Shown here one piece after another: positions 24,870-37,425 of a DNA stretch of 64,000 bases. The notes under the pieces were generated by a model. It searched no databases, was not told where the DNA came from, and was given only the letters and a program-made list of their open reading frames with translations. Source of the DNA: Drosophila pseudoobscura (taxonomy: Eukaryota > Arthropoda > Insecta > Diptera > Drosophilidae); assembly GCF_009870125.1 (NCBI RefSeq), contig NC_046680.1:7998001-8062000 (forward strand), written 5' to 3'. Both the position numbers and the translations under genes were made by a program. Positions within the stretch are counted from its first letter, which is position 1; each line of letters opens with the position of its first letter.

Positions 24870-27229
24870 CTGCAAGGAGAAAGGAAGGAAAGGAGCACAT
24901 TGAGCGTCAATTAAAAAAATAACAGAAATTTAAATGTTGCAAGGTCTCTCTTTCTCTCTCTGTCTCTCTTTAGTACGTTCTCTACTATATATGTATGTAT
25001 GTACAATATACAAATATTAATTGTGTAGAGAGTGAGTGTCTGGTCTGGGCCGGAGAGCACAGAATTTATACTCATTAAAATAAAATACGACCGGATGTTG
25101 GGTGCGAAAAACGCGCCGAGCCAACGGTTTTTAGAATGCAAAAAAAAAAGAACACAAAATGCTGCGAAAACAGCAAAACCTCGGAGCAGCAGCGACATCA
25201 TCATCATCATTGCTCGCAGAGGCATTCACAAAAGTAATGTCTTCATCTCGTTCCAGAACTGTGCAGCGTATGCAGATTTTTGCGCCAGAGCAATGGTCTG
25301 GGCTTCGGGCTGGGTCGGAGGTGGAGGCGAGTCCAAAGCCCGCTAAATTTCGGTGACAGTACGGTGGAAGAGATAATGAAGATTGCAGCTAAATATACGT
25401 ATGGATGGATGGATGGATGGATGGATGGACGGATGCTGCGCAGTTTGTTATTCGCGCTATCAGCTTTCCGGGGGGGGGAAGGAACTGAAGACCACATTTT
25501 CCCACAGGCAAACAGACATTATCCCCAGACGCAGACACCCACCAAAAAGGGCAGCAGCGGCGGTTGCAGAAACGAGAAGAAGTAGAGAAAATACTTAGCA
25601 ATTACCACAAACAGCACAAGACTTGCCAGACACTACACATACATACATACATACATACGTGTACGTGTACTTATATAGATGGGGCTACTAAAAATGGTCT
25701 TGCAGTTGCACACACTCACACGCAGATTCAGATACAGAGAAGCACAAAGATACAAACGCGTAAAAATGCCCAGACAACCAAATTTAGTAACAAGCAAGCA
25801 AACAGGAGCAACAAAAAGCACAGCGTAATGAAATCAAATAAAAAGTGCCCGCAACAGTGGCACCACCACCACCACCACCGCCGCCTCTTACTTTAGTTGA
25901 AAGATTTTTCTTCAAAGAGTTTTCACGACAGAAGAAACTTTCCGCGCATTTCTCACAGCTCCATGTCGGTTTCTCGCTCTGTCTATATATAGAGTCCGGC
26001 CGTATACACTCGAGTATTGTGTGAGTGCGTTCCTGGCTAGGAAAAACTTTCAAGTGTCCAAAGTGAAGCGGTATTGATTAGCTTCAGATTGTAGTAAAAC
26101 TAGTACACTTCGACTGGCCTCAATTCCAAATAAAAGTTGTACACGAGCGCCAACTATCAAAAGATTGTCTCGGTTTCTTGGTTCTGTTCTACATTTTGTA
26201 ACATTTATAGGTTTTTCTTCGATGGCCCTAATACTACTCCACAACATAACAAACAAACCATGCAATTATCTAATCAATAAGTTTGCACCGTCTTCGATCG
26301 CGGTATCTACAGAGGAAAAGGTTTATATTTATTGGTATTTGTACAGATCGTTCAAGGTAAATATTTGGCCGTGCAAGTGCCTGTCGTAAGAAATGATCAA
26401 ACTTTCCACAGAGGGAATGGTTTACTCGGGGTTTTAGGCGTTCTAAATAGACTTCTGTGGCAACAGCTCGAACGTTTTTAAGCTCCACAAATGATGGTCA
26501 TGGTCATGATAGCCGGGTGTAGGGCTCCCTCGAGGCTTAGCCATCGATCATCCTTCGCAGCAGACGATGCGATGGCATTTCGCACCTATCGATCACTCCC
26601 CCATTGTGGAAGACCGAACATCCCAAGCATTGTGCGGGCCATTAAATCACTATCTTACGGATATCTTTCGATCTTTGGATCAATTTTCACACACCAATCA
26701 GCAGCGAGCGCTAATTTCCTCTTCCCACAAAATGTGCCACCATTTTGAATCCATTTGCATCCATAATCTTCCATCGATTAATTCGCATATTGATAAACCC
26801 CCAAGTTCTTCTTACAAAAAATAAAGACGGCTCCAACAGAGATTTAAAGGGAAAAACCCACGCTGGCCAAAGAGTCGTTCGGGGGCTGGGGGGCTTTCAC
26901 TCTGAACTCATTTTCGGACAGCTACAGACAACACCAAAAATTTACGACAAAATGCAGATTTTTGGTTTTTTTTCAGTTGTTGTTTTTGTCAACTCCCTCA
27001 CAATTTATTAGATAACGCACGGAACGACGGCCCCGAGCCGAGTATTGTATCTTATAAAAACGACAAAATGTCGATGTTGTCGCCTGTCCGCTGTTGATGA
27101 TGATATGATAATACATGGATGTCCATTGATGTGTATGTATGCTCGTACAATGCTCGTGGAAACAGAAACAGAGAAACAGCTATATCTACACATGTGTGTA
27201 TACACTTTTATGCTTCCCTGTAGAACCAA
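24870..27229. other. Noncoding; probably the start of the large lbk 5' intron
   Basis: No gene is supported. There are an ATGG/GATG microsatellite at 25401-25430, an ACAT repeat near 25637-25660, a CCACCACCAC tract near 25862 and a TATATATAG stretch near 25984 that could be an isolated TATA box. Homopurine and homopyrimidine patches account for the short ORFs. Confidence 0.45.
25401..25430. repeat. (ATGG)n microsatellite
   Basis: Seven consecutive ATGG units followed by a diverged GACGGATG. It is an ordinary simple repeat in noncoding sequence. Confidence 0.9.
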
Positions 27230-28541
27230 AGGGGTCAATTGACCCCTCCGAACTAGTTCTGCGCTGTTTACCGCGCAACTAGCTACGCAACTAGTTACGC
27301 GGGAAGCGAACGCAGACCAGGTCTTCGTCGACTACAATGTACTAGTTCTGCAACTAGTTACGCGGGAAGCGAACGCGGACCAGTCGAAAAAGAACCGAAA
27401 AACGAAACCGCCTTCGGTTTGTTTTTGAAGGCGGCAAATAACCGCAATTCCGTGAAGTTACAGTGCCCACTCAGCTAGTTTTTACCGAGCCACGACATGC
27501 AATGAGCACCGAAATGGTAAGTTAATCGTGATATTTTACTGTAGTTGCGATCGTGGAATGAAAGAGACAAGAATTTACACAAACAAAATGCATTTGTTTT
27601 CCTCGTTTGCTTTATGCGTTGATTTTGTTCACTTCTGTACAAGATCTAATCGCTGGAAGAGTCTTTTGTGTGAACATTTATTAAAAAAGTGGAAAAGATT
27701 TAATAAATAAATCAAATTAATATAAACAGGTACGTGCAAATACTTTTAGAAACTCTAAAACAGGAGAATGCAGTTATTCGTGGTAAGACTAATAAAGATT
27801 AACAGAAAAATATTTGTATAATCAAATTAATTAACAACATTGTTTTTAGATCAATTGAATGCAGTGGTCCAAATTTTAGCGGATCAAACTGTTTTAATAA
27901 AGCAGCTGGTAAAGGAGAAGGGGGAATTGAATCCCATTCGGGGACAGTTCCCTATAAAACGTGAGGAAGAACTTATAGAACTGGAAGAAAAAATAAAATT
28001 AAATAGAGACATTTATGTAAGTATATCTAAACTCTAAATTTTATGACTTTTTTCTCTGTCTTATCTTTATATTTTAATGTTTCACTTACAGATAACAGCA
28101 ATGAAATCAATTCTCCAGTGCCAAAAACCAGGAGTAGGCTAAGCATCATATAATTAAAAATTATTCGTTATAATGAAAGACATTGTGTTTTTATTTTTTT
28201 ATTATTCCAGACTGCCAGATTGACTACTACCAGTAGTCAGTTCGGAACTAGTTACTGGTAACTAGGTCAGAGCTAGCTACAGGTAATCGAAGGGTAGTCG
28301 AGTGGGGAACTAGTTGCTGGCTTTCTACTGGTAACTAGTTCGGAACTACCTCCTGAGCAACTAGCTACGGGTAATCGAAGGGTAATCGAGCGGGAACCAG
28401 GGGTGGTTCCGCCCTAGGACATGCATGTGTTAAATTCTCCGCTGAAATACATTGCGGGTAATCGATCTGGAACCAGGGAGGTGAGAATGGTAGCTAGTGC
28501 GGCACCAGTGCGGAACTAGTTGCCTGGTACTAGAGGGTTAT
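27230..28541. mobile_element. Decayed DNA transposon with AACTAGTT-rich subterminal repeats
   Basis: Both ends of this 1.3-kb unit are packed with AACTAGTT-type words and flank a small spliced gene. On the left, a 32-bp block beginning AACTAGTTACGCGGGAAGCG is repeated at 27289-27320 and 27352-27383 with one mismatch. On the right, two diverged copies beginning AGCTAC(A/G)GGTAATCGAAGG occur near 28273 and 28362. The extreme ends are inversely related: ACCCCTCC then AACTAGTTCTGCGCTG on the left, and ACCCTCT then AACTAGTTCCGCACTG on the complement of the right. The left edge overlaps a perfect 18-bp palindrome, AGGGGTCAATTGACCCCT, at 27230-27247. TTGA and TTAT flank the tips, each one base from TTAA, so a piggyBac- or Kolobok-like TTAA target is possible but unproven. 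No full transposase is present. Confidence 0.6.
27502..28142 (+). CDS. Small spliced ORF with DUF4806-like segment inside the transposon
   Basis: My best model is 27502-27516, 27764-27782, 27850-28016 and 28092-28142, 252 nt (83 aa). It starts MSTEMENAVIRDQLNAVV, continues through a Leu/Val heptad-like coiled coil and then reads FPIKREEELIELEEKI, which resembles the beginning of the DUF4806 domain of insect transposon-related proteins. All introns are GT-AG and in phase. The last exon ends almost at once in the predicted frame, whereas another frame of the same exon reads DNSNEINSPVPKTRSRLS, so the 3' structure is uncertain. An acceptor 40 bp upstream of exon 2 is an alternative. It could be a truncated transposon accessory gene or a domesticated remnant. 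Function unknown. Confidence 0.45.
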
Positions 28542-31500
28542 GCTATCCACACACACTTGGACAGAAACACCTACATATTCATGATTGTGTGCATGAATGT
28601 ATCTTCTAATGATCATTAGCCTGCGTCCAACAAGAACGACATCATTTTTCATGTGGGGGGAGTAGTGAGGGGAGTAGACACCGAGTGATAGAGAGAGAGA
28701 GGAGCAGAGATACGCAGAGAGGCAATCGACAATCAGTTTTTTTTGTTTTGTTTATATAATTATCGCATCCCATGTGTGTGTCTCTGTGTCTGTAAATTTT
28801 TCTTTTTTACCATTTGATTTCACTAAATGCTTTGGCTGCATTTTTATTTGACTTAATTTTTAGTTGCTCGTGTCTCTGTCTGTCGATTTGGATTTTAACA
28901 TTTAAATTGGTAATTTCGTGGTGATGCATTTTCTGCTTTGTTTTTTCCGTTATTTCCCCGCTAGTGGCTGTAGCTGTTGCTGTTGTTGTCGCCCACCTCT
29001 TTTTTATTCGTCTCCGTCTTCGTCTCCATCGACATCGCCATCTCTGTGTCTGTGCCTGTCATTGTGCTGCTTTCGTTTTCTGTATGAAAACTTTTGCATT
29101 CGCCCAAATCGTTTTTCAGTCTCTTGGCTGTTGTTTTACCTATTCTCGTTGTTTATTACCTTTGCCAAACGAATAAAAATATACACAATATTTTTGTGAA
29201 TAAGATGCCGACTGTTGCATTTGCTCAAGTGTTTTTTCATCTCACGCTGCTTTGTCGTTGGGGCGGGCGTACAAAAAAACAAAATACAAGAAAAAGAGTG
29301 AACACAAAAACAGCCAAAGCTTTGGGCAGTGGGCGGTTGCGGCCCAGCTGAGGTGAGTGTCTGGGGTGTGGTTGGGCGAGATGGGATTGCTGAGCAGCTG
29401 CAACCGCTGAAATGCTGGCACAGTGGAATGATTGTATAAATTGTCGACTACTTATTGGGGGTCTATCCAAAAATTAATGAAGAATGGCAAGTGGCCCGCA
29501 TCTCATGAAACAGAAAATTTAAAATCTTCAGACTTTGTTCTTGATTTTCGTTCAAGTCCCACTGTTCATGTCTTCAAGGAAACTCTGAATGCAAAAGCGA
29601 GACGAAGATGAAGTGGTAGCTTTTGAAGCTGCGCTTTGTCGCGTGGTGCTCGTATCTCTGCTTCTCTTTTCGTTTCTCTGTCGCTGTCTCTGTTGTGCTC
29701 GTAAGCAGTTAGAAGGCAGGCGAATTTGCGTGGGCCCCAAGGTACATTAAACATAAGGTAAGGCAACCCTGCTCTCCAGGCATAGCGTTCTGCTGGGTAC
29801 ACTCTCTCTCCTCCCCCACATACATATATGTAGCTTTACCTTCTGTTTAACATAGCTTGCGTGGGCCCGAGAACGGAAACCGCGTGCAGTCAACGCTGCC
29901 TGTTGTCGTAATGTATTACGTCAAAGCTGCCGCGCGTACGACTGTGTGCGTGCGTGTGTGTTTGTGTTGGCAACGAGAACCACATACATAAAAGGTAAAA
30001 ACGTCGCGCTGTCTGCGGCAACTAATTAGGTAACGTGCCAGCACCAGCAACAACAAGAACCCCCATGATAAGGGGCAGCGCAGTTGGCAGCGCAGTCACA
30101 ACGACGCAAATAGCAACATAAATTTCGTACACACACACCGACACTCACACAGAGGCACTGTGGGGCCTGCCATTCTGTCTGCCAGCCCAGGTCCATTGTT
30201 TTTGTTGCTCTTTTTGCAAAAATAAATTTAATTTTGTAGCCATTAATTTTCCACTCTAGATACGAGAGACGTCTCTACGTACGTGTGTGTGTGTGTGTGG
30301 GTTTGGTGGCTGCCACTGGCTCAGCCAGGGCCTGCTAATTAAATAACTAAAAAGAGTTTATAATTGTGGTCTTTGTTCGTTTCCTACTCTCTCTCTCTCC
30401 ACTGTACGCGCGCTAATAACGGTTTATTGGGCGACAGGGGTAGCGAACCAACCAACCCACTACAGGGTCTCTCCCTCACTTTTGCAGTTTCTGGGATACA
30501 TACATATGTATGTACATACCTCTTTCTACGTTTCACATTTTGATGCCCAATAAGCTACGGATACAAGTGGATCCTATACTCTATTCAGCATCTACAGTTG
30601 TTCAAATTTTGCTTTTGGTTTCTACATGTTTCAAGTTCAGTTTTTCGCAATTAGCAACCATTTATTATCATTATTCCTTTCTTCTTGTTCTGTTTGTGTA
30701 TGCAAGTGTGTGTGTGTTTTGCGTTTGTTGTACAATAAATTAACGTCTTTTTTATCGCTGCGATGATAAACCGTTTTGCTTGATTGGTCTAAGGCGCATA
30801 AATCAAAAATAAATAAAGCGCAACAACCTCTTATTTTGTTGTTGTTGTGCTTCACCATTGTGATCGCTTGTGTTGTTCTGATTAGAATGAAGCGTGTGAT
30901 ATCATATGCCAAATATCCAGCCCCCGTATCTATTCGGGTGTGGTACTGTGTACTGTGGTCAGGTGAACCCCACAGACCCCTACCAAGGAATATGTAATTT
31001 GGGAATTTCTCTATCTTGGGGGTAGGGCGAATCAGCTGCGCCAACTGCAGAGCCCCTACAAACTTAAACAAGAAGAATACCCAGTTATAATATTGGAGTC
31101 AATATCGTATTTATTACTTATTGTAGTATTATGTAATTCCGTCATCTGTACTATCGCAGAAACTTCAATGCGTTCAAACATAAGCTAAGACATCGATAGC
31201 ACTGCTAACAGCAGCTTATCCAGGATGCAGCTGACTGAAAATTATGCTCGAAAATGTTCGTGGAGGCCTACGGACCTGTTCCATCTGATCAGATTAGAGT
31301 TTCAATCTGTTTTGATTTTTTTATCGTAAGAGGAATAGTTATGTCCATCAAAGCACAAACATACATTTCTTTGTATTTGTATATCTGAGTAGGTAACATC
31401 TGAAGCTAAGGAGCCTCTGAAACTACCTTTAATATAAATACATTCTTAACTCAGACCCTTATTGAACTTCACTAAACTACACAGAAAACAAAACTAAACG

Positions 31501-31581
31501 AACAACATAAACCTATTATACTTATTTTCGGTAAGCAAAACGTTAGAAATACTACGTCCATCATACATATATCCTTTTAAG
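28542..31581. other. Noncoding intronic or intergenic stretch
   Basis: I see simple repeats (GT tract near 30283-30298, GAGA patches near 28688-28704) and T-rich sequence but no supported gene. Short ORFs such as 28918-29199 are Ser/Cys/Leu-rich products of pyrimidine tracts. Confidence 0.45.
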
Positions 31582-31953
31582 ATGGCAGTGATTATATTAG
31601 ATGCATCTGAAAATATCGAGCCACAGACTGACGTGGCTTCCAGTGCCTCTGTCCCCATGATGACCATGATGTCACCAGCTGCAGAGGAAAACATTGTGGC
31701 GGAAATTGTGCCACCGCTTCGGCTGCCGCTTCCACTTCGGCGCAGCGAACGCATCAAGTCTGCCCAAAAAAAGAAGCAGCGCAAACTGAGGACGCATCCT
31801 ATGATTCTTCGAAGCCATTTGGCTCGTCAAAACAAAGTCAAAAACATCGCTGCTCGTAAGATTCGCAAGAGCGGTGTAAAGAAGACACAGATCACCAAGA
31901 AGAAAACACACTACATTTACGTTCAGATCAGGGGGAAACTTTTCAAGCTCTAA
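31582..31953 (+). CDS. Intronless gene for a small, highly basic protein
   Basis: A 123-residue ORF. The first 45 residues are acidic to neutral and Met/Ala/Val-rich; the rest is strongly basic, with RRSERIKSAQKKKQRKLR, then KVKNIAARKIRKSGVKKTQ and a KKKTHYIYVQIRGKLFKL end. The charge pattern suggests binding to nucleic acid or chromatin; no named domain is evident. The upstream TATAAATA at about 31431 and the downstream AATAAA at 32045-32050 support a compact transcription unit. It lies inside the presumed lbk 5' intron on the opposite strand. A testis-type nested gene or retrogene would fit, but that is inference. I do not recognise it. Confidence 0.55.
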   Translation: MAVIILDASENIEPQTDVASSASVPMMTMMSPAAEENIVAEIVPPLRLPLPLRRSERIKSAQKKKQRKLRTHPMILRSHLARQNKVKNIAARKIRKSGVKKTQITKKKTHYIYVQIRGKLFKL

Positions 31954-32050
31954 CCAAATCCCCAAAAAAATCGATTTGTTCAAAAAAAAAAATATGGTAT
32001 ACAAACACAGTTTAGGCTAAAATGAACTATTCTATTTGTAATTGAATAAA

Positions 32051-35000
32051 TTCCAGTAATGTTCCATTCGAATTCCATTTTATTCCAAGTTTGTATCCAA
32101 GAACTGGAGTACAAGGGAGGTGCAGCTCAGGAGTGATATCACCTAAATGACGGACTAGCACAATTATATGTTGCTTCAGTCATACAAATGTTTACCCGTA
32201 AAATTCCAAAATGTTCTGTTATCAGGTTATCAGATGATAAACCCATTCCCCCATTGCTGGACTCGCGACAGTACGACACATATTCCAGATAGTGTCGATA
32301 GGCTTCCAGGCTTCTGGCTTCCAGAGTCATACGACTGCCTTGCGTCTCACCTTGAGCCAAAAAACGGCAGCTTGTAATCCCCGTAAAAGTTAAGCTGCTC
32401 ATATATTTAGGCATCAGAGAGTATCACATAAAAGAGAAAAACGCCGAAGGAGGAGGCGGAGGAGGAGGCGGCGAGTAAACGGAGCTCGAGTCGCATTCAA
32501 AAATTAATCTGCAGCGGCAATAATTTTCGATTTCTTGTGCTCTCAAGAAAATCTCAAGCATGTCAAATTGTATTCCATTCAACAACAACAAAAAATAAGT
32601 AAAAATCGGGCGAGAAAGAAAGAAAAATGCGCACACTGAGCCGCCGACTGTCAAGAGATTTTAACGAAACGAGAGAATAAAAGGAAAAAAACGATCCTGC
32701 AAAAGAAGACTTACAAAAACAAGAAAGAACCGAAGAGGAGGAGATGGTGGCGACGTTAAAATACCCCTTGAACAGATTCTGTGAAGGTGAAAACAATTCA
32801 AACTTTTTAGAGCGTCATGGGCTGAGATAACTATAATGTAGGAGGATTTCCCCCAGATTTCCTGAACTAGACCAGGATATGGAGATATAGAGTCTTTTAA
32901 TCCTGTAATCCTGCAACCTGCATCCGCACAGTATACCCTCCCACTCCACGAGTGCCTGGGTAAGGCAGAGTAACAAAAACAAAATAATAAAGAACGCAGG
33001 GCTATGGCTGTCAGTCGCTGCCGCAGAGATCCCCCAATCCCGAGGTCCCACAACGCAGCAGCGCATACTCGTACAAAAGGCCAGAGCTGGCCTCTTCCGC
33101 GACCCAAGTGAGAAAACCAAGCGCGACACCAACACCAAAAACCGGCTATGGGACAGAGGAAGAGCAGAGGCCGGCCCGGCCTGCCTGCTTCTGGTCGGCT
33201 CTGTTCCACTCTCCATCCCGCTCTCCCGCTCTCCCACACTCCTTCCTTGGGCCTACGCCATGGGGAATTGAATTGAATTTGCAGCCGACGTTGAAATTTC
33301 AGTGTGCCTGCCTTTTCGAAGGTGTGAAGAAAAAATAAAAATACAAAAGGCAACAACAGCGTCAGCGTCAGCCGAGCAGAGCAGCACAGCACGAAATTCT
33401 GAAAAACTCCAGGAACAAAATGCAGCCAAAGCTGAAACGAAATCAACTTAAGATCTGCGCAGGGAACAGAAAAACAACAACAGAAAACTGGATTGGATTG
33501 GGCCTCGTTTTCCTCAGGCAGGGGAAAGGGAACGGAATGGAAAAGAACAGAACCAAAAGAATATGGCAGAAAAAGAAAGATTCTGGGATTTCACTTGCAT
33601 TGTTGTTGGCTGCTGCTGCTGATGCCGCTGCCGCTGCTGCTGCTGCTGGATATGATCGGTCAAATGTATGTATGTATGTTTATGCCTGTTTGTGTGCGTG
33701 TTAGAAGGGAGAGCATCGCATCTGTTTCTTGCATTTACCGAGGCCAATGCCGACTTATGTTCGTTTTGTTTCGGGGTTTTTTCTCTCCCTTCATGTGTGA
33801 GTGTATGTGTGTGCGTGGCGAAGGTGAAAAGTACTTGCGGATTAGTAATAATAGGAACATTAATAATCCGTGCTTGACTTTTGGTGAATGCACAAATACC
33901 CTGCAATGGGATTTCATTCTATGACTATTTCAATAGAACACTTTGCCGAAGGGACAATGTTTTGTTTTGTGAATGAAAAAGGACGAAAGGTGCAAAGGAC
34001 CGTATAAGCGATTGACTCCGAATGTTAAATATGCGTATTCATTCGTTTAGTTCAATGTATCTGATGGATGTTTTGTCTAGGACAACCCTTGAAAGCTACA
34101 CATATGTACGATCCCTATAACATAAGCCAAAAAAAAACATATCTTCGGACTCACAATACAATGAACAATTTCCCCCATGACCACTAGTCCGTTGCAAACG
34201 CTCATTTAAAATCCAGACTCTGCAGATCCACCAGCTGCAGAGCCAAATATTGGCACACCAATTGCCATGACTTCAAGGCCCACAGTCGATGATTCCACTA
34301 GATATAGAGGCAAAATATATATTGAGACACAAACTGCAGTGTCTTCCCCACTGGAAGCACAGGAGAAATCAAAAATCAAATCAAAAGCGCCTGCATCTGG
34401 AAGGAATAAAATGTAGTTCCCATTTTAATTTCTCCAAAGACAAGACCCTTTTTTGTTCTTTAAATGAACTCTGACATGTTTTATATTTTGTGGAATTGGT
34501 TAAGCTAGATCCCTCGAACCCTAAACAAAACCCAGATCCAAAGTTACAGGCCCATGTACAGGCAGATGCACATACACAATGCCAGCCATAGATTGAAGGA
34601 GCGACAAAGATATCCCGCATACTCACACACACACACATATAATATATATTGTACATAATTCCCAACAACAACAAAACTATTCAACTTCGAACCGAATCTG
34701 ATTTCTGAAACCGATTGTGTGTATGCCTTCGTTTTGTTGTTGTTGTTGTTGGTTCGGGACGTCAGTCCAAGAGTCTCGCTTAAACGAAAGCCGACAAGAA
34801 GGCAAGCCTACAGAGGAATCCTACACACTCCACACTCGACGATCCACACACTTCAAAAGACGTTGCTTGGTCGTCGGCTTAAATTGGTTTTTATTGTTGT
34901 TGCACACTATGTCCATTGTTGGTGGTGGTGGTGGTGGTGTTGGCCTGGGCCTTCCCTGGGCCTGGGATCGGCCCCGACCCCCGACACTCGCATCATAGCT

Positions 35001-37425
35001 TCGTTTTGACCATATTTCTTGTCCGTGTGCCCGCTTTTCTGTGCCTTTCTTTGAAGTCGCATTTAATTCTTCGAGTTTGGGTTTCGTTTCGTTTCCTTCA
35101 TTCTTTTTCAAGCCCCCACTCCAAGTCCAACTCCAACTTTAGCCCCAGCCCCAGCTGCCGAGACCTTTCCGAAACGTCGACGTTGGGCTGTCTGGCCGAG
35201 GTGTGAAGAAAAGAATTTTTCTGTGCAATAATCTTGATGCCTTTTTAAGATTTGTTGCTGCTGTGGAGCTGTGCCCGTGCCGTGCCCCCTACCCTCCCCA
35301 TCTCCATCGCCTTTTTAGTGGGGACTTGCCTGCAGACGTTATTTTGTTGCCTTTCTTTAGCTTGCGCGATTCGTTTCAGCTGAAAAGTGGCTGGGTTTAA
35401 GGAAATTTACGCCATAAAATGCTGAAATAATTGGATACACTCGATCTCCCGATCTCCTCTTTGCCCGCACCCCACTGCATCCCGCTTTGAATGCATTTCA
35501 AATTGCTAATGATGAGGAGCCGCTTCTGCTGTTGCTTCTTTGGAGCTGCGACTCGACTCCATCATTGGAAGATGCTTTCGTGAGACAAGGGACATGCCAT
35601 GGTCATGTTTGGTTTGGTTTGGTTCATTGCAAAAGGTATGTACATACATATGTACCTCTGGCCATCTGCAGCAATTGCAGCAAAACACCAGCACCAGCCA
35701 CCAGACACCCATCCCCACTCGACGGCCAACGAAGCATTAAATGCATTTATTTATGAGACCACCACCTGATATGATCTCCTCCTGGCCGAGTCTGAAGTGG
35801 CAGGCCAGGCAGGCCCTTGCTCGTATGCATATGATGTGGAGGTGATACTGAATTTAGCTAGAATTCACACCTTAAAGCAAGGCACAATATATTATATGCT
35901 CAGGTAAACACAATCGTAGCTCTGGAACCATTTGGCATTCAACCATTTCTGATGGTTCTGTTTGGCATACCTCGTCTCATGTTGGATTTGCTCAAAAATG
36001 TTCCCATTTATGAGAACCATTATGTTAGAAATAGACGATATACATATGTATGTAGGTACGTACGTAGAAGAAGTATCAGAAGTAGCCTTTTCCTTGGAAT
36101 ATACAGAGTATGAGTTACATACATATGTACAAAAAATGACCAGTTTTCTGAGAAAAAATAGCTACATGCATTAGGGAAACTTTTTCTGGTATTGCATCGG
36201 AACGGGACTCACTTATCGGCCACGAGTAAAATCGTACAACTACAAAATGCATTCAACGCCTGCCGTCTGAAGGGGCTTTCTCCCTCTCCCTCTCCCGCCC
36301 CCTTCCTCTCTGTCGGTTCTCCCTATTCCCCCTTCTGGTTTCCCTTGCAACTGAAAGCCCAGTCAAATGCATCGAAAAGCGGCAGCCGCAGCAGCAGGGA
36401 AAAAACTTTGCACTAATCATAAAATCCCCCATCAATGTTAAATGTATAAATGCAAAAATGGAAACGGCACGAACATCGGGGCTGAGGCTGAGGCACTCAC
36501 GAATGTGGGGCCCAGAAACAGAGCCTCATAACTAAATTGCATTAAGTGTAATTATAACTAATTAGAAAACAGAAAAACAGCAGAAAACCGAAGAAGACTG
36601 ACGACCGAAGGGGAGAGTCGGAGGAATAACTGGCACACGGCGAAAACGGTGGAGGAGAAAGGGTGAAAACGCTTTTCAGAACCGCTGCTTTTCTGGAAAG
36701 TTATTAAAATCAATGGAAATAATGCTTATGGGTTTCCGATTAATTCCAGCGAAATTCAACGCAAAAATAATTGGCGAAATACATAGTTGTTGAATCAGCA
36801 TGGGATTTGCTGAGGCAATGGATCCGAAACGATCAATGGGGAAACCCGGAAAAATTGATTTGTGACTATTTTTGCCCAGATCGGATGCAATATAAAGTAC
36901 TATTCAGGGCTTATTGTCTGGACTTTTAGATTGAGGGACTTTAGTCTCCATTTTGAGTCTAACATACAACTGTCGGAATTCTTTTGTTCGAGTCTCAGGG
37001 TCTCAGAACCAACGCCACAGATATCCGCATGCGAGATAAAGCCGATTATCATCAAAGCGCGGATAAAGAGAGCTGCCCGTACCCGTACCCGTACCCAAAG
37101 CACAATGAACTACGGCCTGGGCTTAGGGGGAGCCCAAGAAATAAATCATCTAATATAGCGCGCCATTTATCATCTGGCATGGCCGTGTGGCTGTATATCA
37201 TTCATCTTTCGCATTTGTCCAACCACACCACACCGCTGGATGCCTCAGGAGTTCGTAGAGGCATAGATACAGAATCATAGATGATCGTTAAAAAGTTGGG
37301 GAAAAAAGAGAATGTATAGGATAGTTCGAGATGCCAGAGAGAGAGAGAGAGAGAGAGAGAGACTAATGTTTGGCAAAAGTGAATTTCCAAACTTAATTAG
37401 GCAGCAGAATGTGGCATTTACTTAC
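32051..37425. other. Noncoding, rich in simple sequence
   Basis: No gene is supported over 5.4 kb. It contains a GGAGGAGGCGG tract (32446-32472), a CTGCTGCTG run (about 33637-33650), a TATG microsatellite (about 33667-33680), GGTGGTGGT (34920-34939), a CCCGTA repeat (37078-37098) and (GA)n (about 37338-37362). The 261-aa minus ORF at 32661-33446 is Phe/Leu/Ser-rich with no domain and I do not call it. The interval is probably lbk 5' intron. Confidence 0.45.

Noticed and set aside
25980-26010. TATATATAG as a promoter
   Set aside because: No transcript start consensus at the right distance and no ORF downstream on either strand; could be chance in AT-rich DNA.
32661-33446. 261-aa minus-strand ORF
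   Set aside because: Phe/Leu/Ser-rich, lies in purine-rich simple sequence, no domain, no promoter or poly(A) context.
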